NCBI GenBank assembly: GCA_021773095.1
Contig: JAJFKR010000027.1
Span: 62,001-126,000, forward strand
Direction: 5' to 3'
DNA from: Woeseiaceae bacterium
GTDB taxonomy: Bacteria > Pseudomonadota > Gammaproteobacteria > Steroidobacterales > Woeseiaceae
Length of the DNA: 64,000 nt
Shown here: positions 7,501-16,531 of the stretch, piece by piece
How positions within the stretch are numbered: position 1 is the first letter of the stretch
How the letters are laid out: each line of letters starts with the position of its first letter
Notes under the pieces: model-generated
Seen by the model: only the letters and a program-made list of their open reading frames with translations
What the model was told of the DNA's origin: nothing
The model's database searches: none
Made by a program: the position numbers and the translations under genes

Positions 7501-8626
7501 GCTAATGCAGCGCACAGAGCAATTTAGCTGGGCCCGATTTCACGAACTGCACTACCCGGTGCGGTTTGACGAACTTGGCCACGTGCTCGATGAGATATGG
7601 GCATCGACCGGACAGCATCGAAATGATGCTCCCGATAATAGCAATAACTGCCGATTGGTTGGTGAGAGCGCCGCATCACTCGCTATTCGTTCACTGATTG
7701 ACAGCGTGGCTCCAACCAGGGCCACGGTACTAATCACAGGTGAATCTGGCACGGGCAAGGAGGTCATCGCACGTCAGGTGCATGAGCAATCCGGACGTAA
7801 AGGTGCGTTCGTGGCAGTCAACTGCGGGGCCATACCCCAGGATTTGCTCGAGAGCGAGCTGTTCGGGCACGAGCGCGGAGCGTTCACCGGGGCGGTTTCA
7901 TCGCGAACGGGTCGTTTTGAACTGGCAAACGCCGGGACGCTGTTTCTCGATGAAATTGGCGATATGCCACCGGCCATGCAGGTGAAGTTGTTACGTGTGC
8001 TTCAGGAGCGGGTTATCGAGCGACTCGGGAGTACCAAGAGCATCCCGATAGACGTCAGACTGATTGCGGCTACTCACAGAGATTTGCCAATGCGAATCGA
8101 GGAGGGTTCTTTTCGGGAGGACTTGTATTATCGACTCAGCGTATTTCCGATCGAAATCCCACCCTTACGCGATCGTCGCGATGATATCGCGCCGTTAGTC
8201 GATGAAATGATTGACCGAGTGCGTCGGAATAATGGTGTAGGCGTTAGATTGGCAGATAACGCCATGAGGTTTTTGCTCGAATATGCCTGGCCGGGCAATG
8301 TTCGTGAGCTCTCGAACCTGATAGAGCGACTCGCGGTCGTCCATCCCAATGGATTGATCGATGAGTCGGATCTGCCCTGGCCGTTGAAGCCCGGACAGAG
8401 TAGCGATATACCTGATACCTCGACGTTTAATGCTCAAACAGGTTCTCTGACAAGTCTCCCGGACAATGGTCTCGATCTGAAAAAATATCTGTCTGAGGTA
8501 GAGCAAAATGCCATTGAAAATGCGTTAAGAGATAGCGAAGGAGTTGTACAAAAAGCAGCTACGAGTCTTGGCATAGGGCGGACAACCCTGGTTGAAAAAA
8601 TTCGCCGTTATGCGATTACCCACTAA
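7484..8626 (+). CDS. fleQ: FleQ, sigma-54 activator AAA+ and DNA-binding part
   Basis: This part contains the end of the receiver fold, a sigma-54-interacting AAA+ domain (Walker A GESGTGKE, the GAFTGA loop for sigma-54 contact, Walker [12 protein letters not shown]-finger region [14 protein letters not shown]) and a Fis-type HTH at the end ([18 protein letters not shown]). FleQ/FlrA activates early flagellar genes with sigma-54 and binds c-di-GMP. If translated separately it would start at GTG 7484 or, better, ATG 7505, just after the upstream TAA and behind a GAGGTGG stretch. The AAA+ part looks fully functional. Confidence 0.92.
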   Translation: MRWAVKLMQRTEQFSWARFHELHYPVRFDELGHVLDEIWASTGQHRNDAPDNSNNCRLVGESAASLAIRSLIDSVAPTRATVLITGESGTGKEVIARQVHEQSGRKGAFVAVNCGAIPQDLLESELFGHERGAFTGAVSSRTGRFELANAGTLFLDEIGDMPPAMQVKLLRVLQERVIERLGSTKSIPIDVRLIAATHRDLPMRIEEGSFREDLYYRLSVFPIEIPPLRDRRDDIAPLVDEMIDRVRRNNGVGVRLADNAMRFLLEYAWPGNVRELSNLIERLAVVHPNGLIDESDLPWPLKPGQSSDIPDTSTFNAQTGSLTSLPDNGLDLKKYLSEVEQNAIENALRDSEGVVQKAATSLGIGRTTLVEKIRRYAITH

Positions 8627-8648
8627 CCGGTTACCAATGGCCGGCTTC

Positions 8649-9671
8649 CTAATCAGAACTGGAAATCCTCGAACCACAGTGTGAGCAAAATCGGCCGTGC
8701 TCGTTATTAAGGGCCAATTGCACTTTCTTCGCGTCAAGAATCTGACTTGCAGTGTGTTTTCCAAGTCCTAGCTCCAGGCGTAACTCCTCCAGATGGGATT
8801 CTTCGTTACTCGTCAGCACGCCATCATCCAGCGCCTCGGTTGCCTCGCTTTTGTATTTGTCTGAGCGAATATTGAGTTGTTGCGCGAAGCCCGAGGCAAG
8901 AATGCCTGTTGGCAGCGCAACCATACCGACGCCGACTACGGTGATGAGTGCGCCAAAGACCTTGCCACCGACTGTGATCGGCGTGACGTCGCCATAGCCA
9001 ACGGTTGTTAGTGTGGCAAATGCCCACCACATAGCTGCCGGAATGCTACCGAAGTCGACCGGTTGGGCATCCCTTTCAAAGTAATAGATACCGGAGGCGG
9101 CCAACAGCATGATCGTCAGTAATATGAAGAACGACGCCGCCAGAGAGCGACTGTTCTCTGCAATGGTCGTAAACAACATATTGAGTGCGCTTGAATAGCG
9201 CGCGAGTTTTAGCACACGCAGAAGCCGCACGGCTCTGAGAAATCTCATGTCCAATCCGTTGAGCAGACCAAATGTCAACAGGTAGAAAGGCAAGATGGCT
9301 ATCAAGTCAATAATTGCGTGGAATGAAAACATGAAACGCAGACGTGCAATGAAAGGACTGTTGGACACGCCGCGATAAGCCGGTAACTCAATACTGCTCC
9401 AGACACGGCAAACGTATTCGATCGAAAATGCGGAAATAGTGAAAACTTCAAACCGATAAAAATACAAAGTGTACTGCGCTTGGAGCGACTCAACCGACTC
9501 AAGTATCACTGAAACAACGCTGGCGCAAATAAGTGCAACAACAGCAATATCGACGATCTTGCTGGCTCCATCATCGCCGTGTGCTGTTTCGAGAACCCGA
9601 GATGCAGATTGTCGAAATGACTGCTTGTCGGGTAGCTGTCCCGACGCCTGGTTTATTGGAGTGCTGGCCAA
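8649..9671 (-). CDS. Voltage-gated potassium channel family protein
   Basis: This 340-residue six-TM ion channel has a basic S4 voltage-sensor helix (FLRAVRLLRVLKLARY), a pore loop with the potassium selectivity filter TVGYGD, and a short C-terminal SHOCT-like/zinc-finger tail ending in CSHCGSR. It starts at TTG 9671, with GAGG placed 6 nt upstream and no suitable ATG before the channel domain. It is convergent with fleQ and divergent from the histidine kinase operon. Its role here is unknown; it may set membrane potential or K+ balance. Confidence 0.9.
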   Translation of the reverse strand: MASTPINQASGQLPDKQSFRQSASRVLETAHGDDGASKIVDIAVVALICASVVSVILESVESLQAQYTLYFYRFEVFTISAFSIEYVCRVWSSIELPAYRGVSNSPFIARLRFMFSFHAIIDLIAILPFYLLTFGLLNGLDMRFLRAVRLLRVLKLARYSSALNMLFTTIAENSRSLAASFFILLTIMLLAASGIYYFERDAQPVDFGSIPAAMWWAFATLTTVGYGDVTPITVGGKVFGALITVVGVGMVALPTGILASGFAQQLNIRSDKYKSEATEALDDGVLTSNEESHLEELRLELGLGKHTASQILDAKKVQLALNNEHGRFCSHCGSRISSSD

Positions 9672-9782
9672 ATTTGCCTCATATCCTGGAGTGGCGACAC
9701 AAAGCCCGCTGGCTGTTTATGCAACGACCAGTGGGTATTCACTCCTTATAGCGGCGTTCTGCGCAGATTCTTTAGAGGCCGC

Positions 9783-9809
9783 TAAAGTTACCGCTTTGGC
9801 TGACGATAT
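9783..9809 (+). promoter_or_regulatory. Sigma-28 (FliA) promoter of the kinase/regulator operon
   Basis: TAAAGTTA (9783-9790) is followed after exactly 11 bp by GACGATAT (9802-9809). Against TAAAGTTT-N11-GCCGATAA this is 7/8 and 6/8. The start site would be near 9816, about 54 bp before the histidine kinase ATG at 9870. Confidence 0.8.
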
Positions 9810-9869
9810 GATCAGTATCGAATCGCATTATGTTGTGCCTGTGCACGCGTAGGCAAAAGGATTACTCGA

Positions 9870-11819
9870 ATGAAGCAGAGCTATGAGTCGGATCGGCGCA
9901 AGAATCCTGTCATGCGTGCTTTGGGTAAGCGGGTGGTCCCCCTGACGATGCTAGTGGCGTTCGCGTGTGGCGTGATCGTGCTCTGGCATATCCACGGTCT
10001 GCTCGAAGAGATAACAGGAGCCCGGCACACAATAGAAAATATGACCAGCAGCTTTTGGTTCGTAGGAATGCTGGTGATGATGATGTCGCTATCCATTATG
10101 GCGGTCGACCAACACCTGAGGAAAATTATTCGCTCTCGAAACGCTCAGGTGGGTGAGTTGAACAGGCTGAAGGATACGCTGGAGGCGGAAGTCATTCGCC
10201 GAACAGAAGGTCTGCGAGAGGAAATCTGTGCAAAGGAAGAGCTGCAAGCACGCTATGTTGCGGCGATCGAGCTCATGAAAGATGCGTTCGTTATCAGCGA
10301 TGAAAAGGGCGAGATTCATTTTGTGAACGAAGCCGCGCAACGAGTATTCGGATACCAAAACGCTGACATGCTAGGCATGAATGTCAGTCGGCTATTGCCC
10401 AAAAAGGAACAAGCAGCTCACGATCAAAAAATGCGGCGGTATCACGAGACACGCGAAGCAAAAATTATGGGTAAGGGACGTGACAGCGGATTAGCCGCCC
10501 GCCGCAGTGACGGCACAACATTCCCGGTCAGTTTGCTGATCGACAAGTTCGAGCGTAATGATCGTATTTTTTATACGGCAATCATCTCGGACCTCACTGA
10601 AAAGAATGCGTGGATTGCAAATTCCAGACGCATGACCGCGGTTGTAGAACACGCCAACGACTGCATCGTTGTGTTGGCAGCCGATGGAACGATTGAGTAC
10701 GTCAATCCGGAGTTTGAGCGTCAATTCGGCTATGAGGCGAAGGAGTTACTGGGCAAGGATCGTAACGGGATGGATTGGCAGCGGTCGGGGGACGAAATCA
10801 ATGCAGCCGTTGCAGCTGCGATTTCGCGAGGTGACGCCTGGTCCGGTCATATGCAGAGTGCATCGCGGGACGGCGCTGTACTCGAACACGATTGCAGTTT
10901 CTCCCCTATTACCCGGGAAGATCGGTCTGTCTCGGGGTACGTATATATCGGACGCAATGTCACCGAGACGATGGAGATGCAGCGACAGCTCAACCAGGCG
11001 CAAAAACTCGAATCGATCGGACAGTTAGCCGCAGGTATCGCGCACGAGATTAATACACCTACGCAATACGTTGGCGATAACACAACATTTCTACAGGAGG
11101 CCTATGCCGACATTGGGGTGATGATCGGCACGATGGAGGAACTCGCAGGCGCTGGCCACGATTCGGTCCCCACGGAGCGGATTTTGAAGGCCTTAAATGA
11201 TGCGGATGTGGATTATCTAAAAGAAGAAATACCCAAGGCCATCGAACAGTCCCTTGAAGGTGTGAGCCGGGTATCCAGGATTGTCAACGCGATGAAAGAG
11301 TTTTCACATCCGTCGCAGGAAAAAACGATGGCGGATCTCAATAGAGCGATCGAAAGCACGATTACTGTCGCCAGCAATGAGTGGAAATATGTCGCTGATA
11401 TGAATGTCGAGCTGGATTCCAGTCTGCCACACGTCAACTGCCTGCCTGGAGATATGAATCAGGTGGTTCTGAATATCATTGTAAATGCAGCGCACGCTAT
11501 CGCCGAGGTGCTGGATGAATCGTCCGGGGACAAAGGGACCATCACGGTGAGCACTCACAAACTGGATAATTGGGCGGAAATTCGTATTAGAGATTCCGGA
11601 ACCGGCATGCCGGAGGATGTTAAAGCACGAATTTTTGACCCGTTCTACACCACCAAAGAGGTGGGCAAAGGAACCGGCCAGGGCCTGAGCATTGCACATG
11701 CGGTGGTCGTCGAAAAACACGGCGGAACCATTGTGGTCGATAGCGCGCCCGGGCAGGGCACTACGTTCACGATTCGCATTCCCATCGAAGACCCATCGTC
11801 CGCGGAAGCGGCCGCCTGA
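9870..11819 (+). CDS. PAS-containing sensor histidine kinase
   Basis: This is a 649-residue membrane histidine kinase. Two TM helices (about 25-48 and 62-82) flank a very short periplasmic loop; a coiled coil (about 90-125) leads into two PAS domains (about 130-245 and 255-370). The H-box is GQLAAGIAHEINTPTQYVGDN-like (the NTPTQYV type common in kinases paired with HDOD/RpfG regulators). The ATPase core shows DMNQVVLNIIVNAAHAI, DSGTGMP and GTGQGLS. The Shine-Dalgarno AAGGA precedes the ATG. It leads an operon with three response regulators and follows a FliA-type promoter, so a motility link is likely. Confidence 0.93.
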   Translation: MKQSYESDRRKNPVMRALGKRVVPLTMLVAFACGVIVLWHIHGLLEEITGARHTIENMTSSFWFVGMLVMMMSLSIMAVDQHLRKIIRSRNAQVGELNRLKDTLEAEVIRRTEGLREEICAKEELQARYVAAIELMKDAFVISDEKGEIHFVNEAAQRVFGYQNADMLGMNVSRLLPKKEQAAHDQKMRRYHETREAKIMGKGRDSGLAARRSDGTTFPVSLLIDKFERNDRIFYTAIISDLTEKNAWIANSRRMTAVVEHANDCIVVLAADGTIEYVNPEFERQFGYEAKELLGKDRNGMDWQRSGDEINAAVAAAISRGDAWSGHMQSASRDGAVLEHDCSFSPITREDRSVSGYVYIGRNVTETMEMQRQLNQAQKLESIGQLAAGIAHEINTPTQYVGDNTTFLQEAYADIGVMIGTMEELAGAGHDSVPTERILKALNDADVDYLKEEIPKAIEQSLEGVSRVSRIVNAMKEFSHPSQEKTMADLNRAIESTITVASNEWKYVADMNVELDSSLPHVNCLPGDMNQVVLNIIVNAAHAIAEVLDESSGDKGTITVSTHKLDNWAEIRIRDSGTGMPEDVKARIFDPFYTTKEVGKGTGQGLSIAHAVVVEKHGGTIVVDSAPGQGTTFTIRIPIEDPSSAEAAA

Positions 11820-11833
11820 GGAGGTACAAAACG

Positions 11834-13048
11834 GTGAGACGCATTCTTTTTGTTGATGATGACACCAATATTCTCGCGGGGCTAAAGCGCACGATGAGAA
11901 GCATGCGACATGAATGGGATATGGAATTCATCTCGGAGCCCAAAGAGGCGTTGCGAGTTTTTGAGGAAGCCCCATTCGATATCGTAGTTTCGGATATGAA
12001 GATGCCTGGGATGGACGGCGCTGACGTACTGACGGAAGTAAAGAAAATAGCACCTGAATCGATCCGAATAATCTTGTCCGGACACTCGAGCCCCGAACTG
12101 ATCATGAAATCAGTTGGGCCGACGCATCAGTATCTGGCCAAACCCTGCGAAGCCGAAACGCTGAAGAAAACCATCGAACGAGCCTACGCGCTAAAATCTC
12201 TGGTTGCTAATAAAGATTTGCGGCGACTCATATCCGGAATGGGAGAGTTGCCGACCATGCCCGCAACCTATCAGGAAGTTGTCGCCTGCTTGCAAGATCC
12301 CGATTCATCATTGACCGATATCGGAAATATCGTCAGCAAAGATATCGGTATGACGGCGAAGATACTTCAATTAGTAAATTCCTCTTTTTTTGGAATCGCG
12401 AGTCCCGTGACGTCGGCTGACCAGGCAGCGACCTTTCTGGGGCTCGAAACGCTCGGCACACTGGTTCTCGGCCACGGTGTGTTTTCTCATTACAAGGAAC
12501 TGCAAACGGGTGGCTTCAATATCGATAAGCAGTGGAGTTTTAGCTCGCGCTGCGCGGCACTGGCAAGAGTCGTAGCCAGACAACAGGGAGCGCCGAAAAA
12601 GATGGCCGAAGAAGCGTTTTTGGCAGGCATGCTCCAGGACGTAGGAAAATTGGTACTCGTGACCGAAAAAACCGAAGAGTATTCGAAGGTACTGGAACAA
12701 ACGGGTGGGCAAGACGGATACGGACCCGACATAGAGAGGGAGTTAATGGGCGCGACTCATGGGGAGGTCGGTGCCTATTTGCTTGGATTGTGGGGCCTGC
12801 CGGACACAGTGGTTGAGGCCGTTGCATTTCACGAAAGACCCTCGGAAAGCGCCTCCGAAGAATTCGGTGTATTGGGCATTGCTCACGTATCGAGTCGTCT
12901 GGCGCTTAACGATAGCAGCGTGGATCCGAATGAGCCGTCATTACACGTCGATGTGCCGTTCCTTGAGAGAGCCGGTGTAATCGACTGTTGGCCAGCCTGG
13001 TATCAAGCGTCTCAGGATTGCTCAGACGACGCGGAGGATGCAGCGTGA
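11834..13048 (+). CDS. Response regulator with HDOD output domain
   Basis: This 404-residue protein starts at GTG 11834 behind GAGGAGG. Residues 1-120 form a receiver (FVDDDTN acidic pocket, VVSDMKMPGMDG with the phospho-acceptor Asp, AKPC with the conserved Lys). Residues about 140-335 form an HDOD domain (MGELPTMPATYQEVV, LQLVNSSFFG, AGMLQDVGKLVL). It is 14 bp after the histidine kinase and its stop overlaps the next start by GTGA, so it is very probably a partner of that kinase. Confidence 0.92.
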   Translation: MRRILFVDDDTNILAGLKRTMRSMRHEWDMEFISEPKEALRVFEEAPFDIVVSDMKMPGMDGADVLTEVKKIAPESIRIILSGHSSPELIMKSVGPTHQYLAKPCEAETLKKTIERAYALKSLVANKDLRRLISGMGELPTMPATYQEVVACLQDPDSSLTDIGNIVSKDIGMTAKILQLVNSSFFGIASPVTSADQAATFLGLETLGTLVLGHGVFSHYKELQTGGFNIDKQWSFSSRCAALARVVARQQGAPKKMAEEAFLAGMLQDVGKLVLVTEKTEEYSKVLEQTGGQDGYGPDIERELMGATHGEVGAYLLGLWGLPDTVVEAVAFHERPSESASEEFGVLGIAHVSSRLALNDSSVDPNEPSLHVDVPFLERAGVIDCWPAWYQASQDCSDDAEDAA

Positions 13049-14184
13049 ACGAACGGGTTCTCTTTGTCGATGACGAACCAAATATCCTTGACGGTATTCG
13101 CCGCCAGCTGCGTAAGAGAGTAGACGTTGAAACGGCGAACAGCGGTGAAGAAGGATTGCAAAAGGTTCGCGAGAACGATACCTACGCTGTTGTGGTTTCC
13201 GACATGCGCATGCCACACATGAACGGTTCGGCATTTCTCGCGGAGGTTCGAAAGTCCAGCCCTGACAGCGTGCGCATGATCCTGAGTGGTCAGGCTGAAC
13301 TTGAGTCTACTATCGACGCTGTGAACAACGGTCATATTTTTCGGTTTCTCACCAAGCCCTGCTCGGCCGACGCGCTGCTGGCGGCCGTGGAGGGGGGCAT
13401 TGCGCAATATCGACTGATCCTCTCCGAGCGTGAACTTTTGGAGCAAACACTCAGTGGCGCGGTGAGGGTGTTAACCGAAATTCTGGGCATGATCAACCCG
13501 GCCGCGTTTTCAAGAGCCGCACGAATTCAGCGTTATGCGAACGACATAGCGACGGCGCTGAAGATGAACAGTGACTGGCAGTTTCGACTGGGCTCTATGT
13601 TGTCCCAGATAGGCTGCATTACGCTTCCCAATGATACGCTGGCCAGAATCTATGCCGGCCAAAGCCTGCCTGCCGAGGACCAGGTGCTGTATGAATCGCA
13701 CCCGCAGCTGGCTGGAAAATTACTGGCCAGTATTCCCCGTCTGGAAGGCGTAGCGGAAATGATCTCAAATCAAATGCATGACTTCGACCTTGCGACGTTA
13801 CCGGCGTGCGTCACGGAGTGGGATAAGAAAATACTCGGTGCGCTCATTTTGCGGGCCGCAACGAATCTCGATGACTATATTGCCGCGGGTGACTCCGCGA
13901 TGACGGCAGTCGGCAAGCTGGAAAAAAAGACGGAGATTTTTCCCGAACAACTGAGGAAGGTTCTGCCGTCGATAAATATCGACAAGGATCAGGTTGAGAC
14001 AAAACTGATGACGGCATCGCAACTGGTACTCGGCATGATTCTGGACGAGGACATGATGAGCGCCAACGGTATGCGACTGATGCCAAGCGGGCAGGAGGTC
14101 ACTCACTCCATTCTGGTTCGGCTTCGAAGCATCTCGGAAGGCGTGGGAATCGTAGAACCATTTCGCGTCAAGGTGCTTCGTTGA
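13045..14184 (+). CDS. Response regulator with degenerate HD-GYP-like output
   Basis: This protein is 379 residues long. The GTG at 13045 overlaps the previous stop (GTGA 13045-13048) and places the receiver normally at the N-terminus (FVDDEPN, VVSDMRMPHMNG, TKPC). The C-terminal half aligns in layout with HD-GYP phosphodiesterases (RpfG), but the metal-binding residues are lost: the usual HDIGK stretch reads SQIGCI, the HPEIG and HHE positions read HPQLAG and QMHDF, and no GYP is present. It is therefore probably a non-enzymatic output module, perhaps binding or scaffolding. Confidence 0.88.
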   Translation: MNERVLFVDDEPNILDGIRRQLRKRVDVETANSGEEGLQKVRENDTYAVVVSDMRMPHMNGSAFLAEVRKSSPDSVRMILSGQAELESTIDAVNNGHIFRFLTKPCSADALLAAVEGGIAQYRLILSERELLEQTLSGAVRVLTEILGMINPAAFSRAARIQRYANDIATALKMNSDWQFRLGSMLSQIGCITLPNDTLARIYAGQSLPAEDQVLYESHPQLAGKLLASIPRLEGVAEMISNQMHDFDLATLPACVTEWDKKILGALILRAATNLDDYIAAGDSAMTAVGKLEKKTEIFPEQLRKVLPSINIDKDQVETKLMTASQLVLGMILDEDMMSANGMRLMPSGQEVTHSILVRLRSISEGVGIVEPFRVKVLR

Positions 14185-14239
14185 TGAAGCGTACACATTC
14201 ACTCAAGCAACACCATTGGAAAATCGGAGCACTGGTCGT

Positions 14240-14785
14240 ATGAGCAAATATAAGATTCTCTTCGTAGATGATGAGCCGCACGTAACCGCGGCGCTCGTGC
14301 GTGCGATGCGACGCGAGCCTTGCGAAACCTTCAATGTTGATTCGGCCAAGGCCGGTCTCGAGCTACTTGCAAAGGAACGCATTCATGTTGTTGTGTCAGA
14401 CGAGCAAATGCCGGGCATGAGCGGGTCAGAGTTTCTGACAATCGTTCGAGAGAAATATCCGGACACGATTCGCATAATCCTGACCGGCCAGGCGAGTCTT
14501 GAAGCGACGATTAGGGCCATCAACGAGGCCGGCGTTTACCGTTTTTTTACCAAACCGTGCAACGCAGTTGATCTCAAGGCGACTATTCGTCAGGCGTTGC
14601 AACAAAAGCAGTTGGTGAAACAGACGCGCAAGCTGCTGAAGAATTATCAGGAGCAGGCCGCAGCCATCGAACAGCTTGAGGTCTCCAGCCCGGGCCTGTT
14701 GAGCCTAGAGACAGATGAGGATGGCGCTATTCTCGTAGAAGATGTTGAGGCGAACCTGGAAGATTTATTGCGCGAGATGGGCTAG
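14240..14785 (+). CDS. Receiver-only response regulator with coiled-coil tail
   Basis: This 181-residue protein has a receiver domain (FVDDEPH, VVSDEQMPGMSG, FFTKPCNAVDL) followed by about 55 residues of predicted coiled coil and an acidic end (EDVEANLEDLLREMG). I start at ATG 14240, which has GGAG 10 nt upstream; a TTG at 14216 would add eight residues. It is the third receiver in the kinase operon. It may compete for phosphate or bridge the kinase to the other two regulators. Confidence 0.88.
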   Translation: MSKYKILFVDDEPHVTAALVRAMRREPCETFNVDSAKAGLELLAKERIHVVVSDEQMPGMSGSEFLTIVREKYPDTIRIILTGQASLEATIRAINEAGVYRFFTKPCNAVDLKATIRQALQQKQLVKQTRKLLKNYQEQAAAIEQLEVSSPGLLSLETDEDGAILVEDVEANLEDLLREMG

Positions 14786-14824
14786 GGAATAGTAGTTCTG
14801 CGAATTCGTCGGCCAAATGGCAAG

Positions 14825-14848
14825 AAGCCCCTGTGAAAGCAGGGGCTT
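14825..14848. terminator. Bidirectional hairpin between regulator operon and tRNA-Ser
   Basis: A 9-bp perfect stem (AAGCCCCTG / CAGGGGCTT) with a 6-nt loop lies between the end of the response-regulator operon and the 3' end of the minus-strand tRNA-Ser gene. The stem ends in A/T, giving a short T-rich exit on both strands. It fits a shared terminator. Confidence 0.7.
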
Positions 14849-14857
14849 GCTTGAATA

Positions 14858-14948
14858 TGGCGGAGAGGGTGGGATTTGAACCCACGAAGGGCTATTAACC
14901 CTTGCTGGTTTTCAAGACCAGTGCATTCAACCGCTCTGCCACCTCTCC
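14858..14948 (-). tRNA. tRNA-Ser (anticodon UGA)
   Basis: The minus strand folds as a class II tRNA with GGAGAGG / CCTCTCC acceptor arms, a 5-bp anticodon stem (CTGGT/ACCAG) with TGA in the loop, a long variable arm, the T-loop GTTCAAATCC, discriminator G and an encoded CCA (14858-14860). It decodes UCA. Confidence 0.97.
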
Positions 14949-14971
14949 CAAGTCGGTTTGAGCGGGAGCGC

Positions 14972-15000
14972 ATTGTGCTTGCAGCGCCGGGAGGATTCAA
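14972..15000 (-). promoter_or_regulatory. Sigma-70 promoter of tRNA-Ser
   Basis: On the minus strand TTGAAT (15000-14995), a 17-bp spacer and CACAAT (14977-14972) precede the tRNA by about 23 bp. The discriminator just after is G+C-rich (GCGCTCCC), as in stringently controlled stable-RNA promoters. Confidence 0.5.
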
Positions 15001-15117
15001 CCCGTACAGTCACTGTTTGTTGAGAATAGTCAAAATGATTGCCCGGTATGACGGTCCGAGTCATTGAAGAAGCATGATTTGATAGTAAGGGTTAGTTTAA
15101 GTAGTGACTGGAACTTG

Positions 15118-15146
15118 TTGATAAAAAAAGAGAAAATGCTTATAAA
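15118..15146 (+). promoter_or_regulatory. Sigma-70 promoter of the 15.2-16.5 kb operon
   Basis: TTGATA (15118-15123), exactly 17 bp, and TATAAA (15141-15146) match the consensus 5/6 and 5/6 in an A+T-rich tract. The start site near 15153 would give a 70-nt leader before the TTG start at 15223. Confidence 0.72.
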
Positions 15147-15222
15147 TCACCTTCCGTAGCGTGATGGTTGCGTTCATCAGCAATGACCCCATACTGATGC
15201 AACGTCTGGAAAGGAAAGCGGA

Positions 15223-15519
15223 TTGAAATATTCCTCAGTTAATCGCGGGTTTCCGGCAGGAAATCCCATCGCGAACATCTTCGTAATTATCGTTGGTGCG
15301 CTGGCCATCGGTGCGTCAGTGGTATTGGGTTTTTTTGCATTTGTGATCATTGGCAGTGTTGTCCTGATAATGGCCTCGATTATCGGCCTTCGTGTGTGGT
15401 GGTTTAAACGTCAGCTCCGGGGCCAGATGCCGCCAAGCGGTGAAACGAGTAGCACCACGACAGGCGGTGTCATAGAGGGTGAATATCAGATCGTTGCCGA
15501 CGACCGCGAGGACGAGTAA
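15223..15519 (+). CDS. Small two-TM membrane protein of unknown function
   Basis: This is a 98-residue protein with two close membrane helices (about 18-38 and 40-60), then a basic stretch and a Ser/Thr-rich acidic tail. It starts at TTG 15223 with AAGGAAAG about 6 nt upstream. I do not recognise a named family. It is the first gene of an operon with the membrane-anchored histidine phosphatase (11 bp later) and yjbQ. Confidence 0.75.
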   Translation: MKYSSVNRGFPAGNPIANIFVIIVGALAIGASVVLGFFAFVIIGSVVLIMASIIGLRVWWFKRQLRGQMPPSGETSSTTTGGVIEGEYQIVADDREDE

Positions 15520-15530
15520 AGTCGCACTCC

Positions 15531-16118
15531 ATGCAGAAATCCAAGTCAGAAAAAGATCGTCGGCACCGACGTCGGCGACGCCGTGCCCAGATAATCATTA
15601 TTTACACGGCTATCGCCGTTGGTCTCGCGTGGTTTTTTGAGTCGCAGGCTACGACGACCGTCATTTTTGTGCGCCATGCAGAGAAGGCGGCGGCTCCGGC
15701 TGACGACCCTCCACTTAGCATGGCCGGAAAACAGCGCGCCTCGGAATTGGCCCGACAATTAGTCGATGCTGATGTCGTAGCGGGTGTTGATGCCATTTAC
15801 TCGACCTCTTTCAGACGTACGGAAGAGACGGTACAACCGGTCGCAGTTGCATTGAATGTGCCTATCACGTCTTATGATGCGTCGAACACTGAAACCATCA
15901 TGGATGAGATCGTCAGGGAACATAAGGGGAAAATTGTGCTCGTTGTTGGCCACAGCAATACAGTACCTGTGTTGATCGGTAGTATAGGCGCCAGCAAGAA
16001 GGTTCCGGAGATTGACGAAGACGAGTACGACAATATTTATATCGTCTCTATTCCGTGGTTCGGCAAGACGAAAACAATCCGCTTGCGCTACGGCGCACCG
16101 TACGTACCGGCGCAGTGA
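15531..16118 (+). CDS. Membrane-anchored histidine phosphatase (SixA/PGM-like)
   Basis: This 195-residue protein has a very basic N-terminus (RRHRRRRRR), one membrane helix (about 20-37) and a histidine phosphatase domain with the catalytic RHAEK motif, LSMAGKQRA, the second Arg in STSFRRTEET, and VGHSNT. The topology puts the catalytic domain in the periplasm. The substrate is not known; homologues are often annotated as phosphoglycerate mutase-like, which is probably not the function. Confidence 0.85.
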   Translation: MQKSKSEKDRRHRRRRRRAQIIIIYTAIAVGLAWFFESQATTTVIFVRHAEKAAAPADDPPLSMAGKQRASELARQLVDADVVAGVDAIYSTSFRRTEETVQPVAVALNVPITSYDASNTETIMDEIVREHKGKIVLVVGHSNTVPVLIGSIGASKKVPEIDEDEYDNIYIVSIPWFGKTKTIRLRYGAPYVPAQ

Positions 16119-16531
16119 TTGCCCGGGAAGAACTCCGGATCGAGACGCAAGGTCGTGGTACCTACGATCTCAGTGATGCAGTAAAACGGGCTGTCGCAGC
16201 ATCCGGAATTGATACTGGTCTGTGCAACGTCTTCATTTGCCATACCAGCGCCTCACTCATACTCTCGGAAAACGCAGACCCGGATGTGATGCGAGACCTT
16301 GAGACCTTTATGTCACGACAGGTTCCCGATGGTGACCCGACGTTTAAGCACAATGCCGAAGGACCGGACGACATGCCGGCGCATGTGCGCAGCATTTTGA
16401 CGCAATCCGATTTGAATCTTCCGGTTTCTGGCGGACGCTGCGCGCTGGGTACCTGGCAAGGTGTCTATCTTTGGGAGCACCGCCATGCCGCTCACTCAAG
16501 GCGCGTGATTGTTACCGTTCAGGGTGACTAA
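16115..16531 (+). CDS. yjbQ: YjbQ/UPF0047 family protein
   Basis: This 138-residue protein has the full UPF0047 signature: CNVFICHTSASLILSENADP, FKHNAEGPDDMPAHVRS, and GTWQGVYLWEHR. E. coli YjbQ has weak thiamine-phosphate synthase activity, but its physiological role is unsettled. I choose GTG 16115 because it overlaps the upstream stop (GTGA) and gives the usual family length; the frame is open further upstream inside the phosphatase gene. Confidence 0.93.
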   Translation: MIAREELRIETQGRGTYDLSDAVKRAVAASGIDTGLCNVFICHTSASLILSENADPDVMRDLETFMSRQVPDGDPTFKHNAEGPDDMPAHVRSILTQSDLNLPVSGGRCALGTWQGVYLWEHRHAAHSRRVIVTVQGD

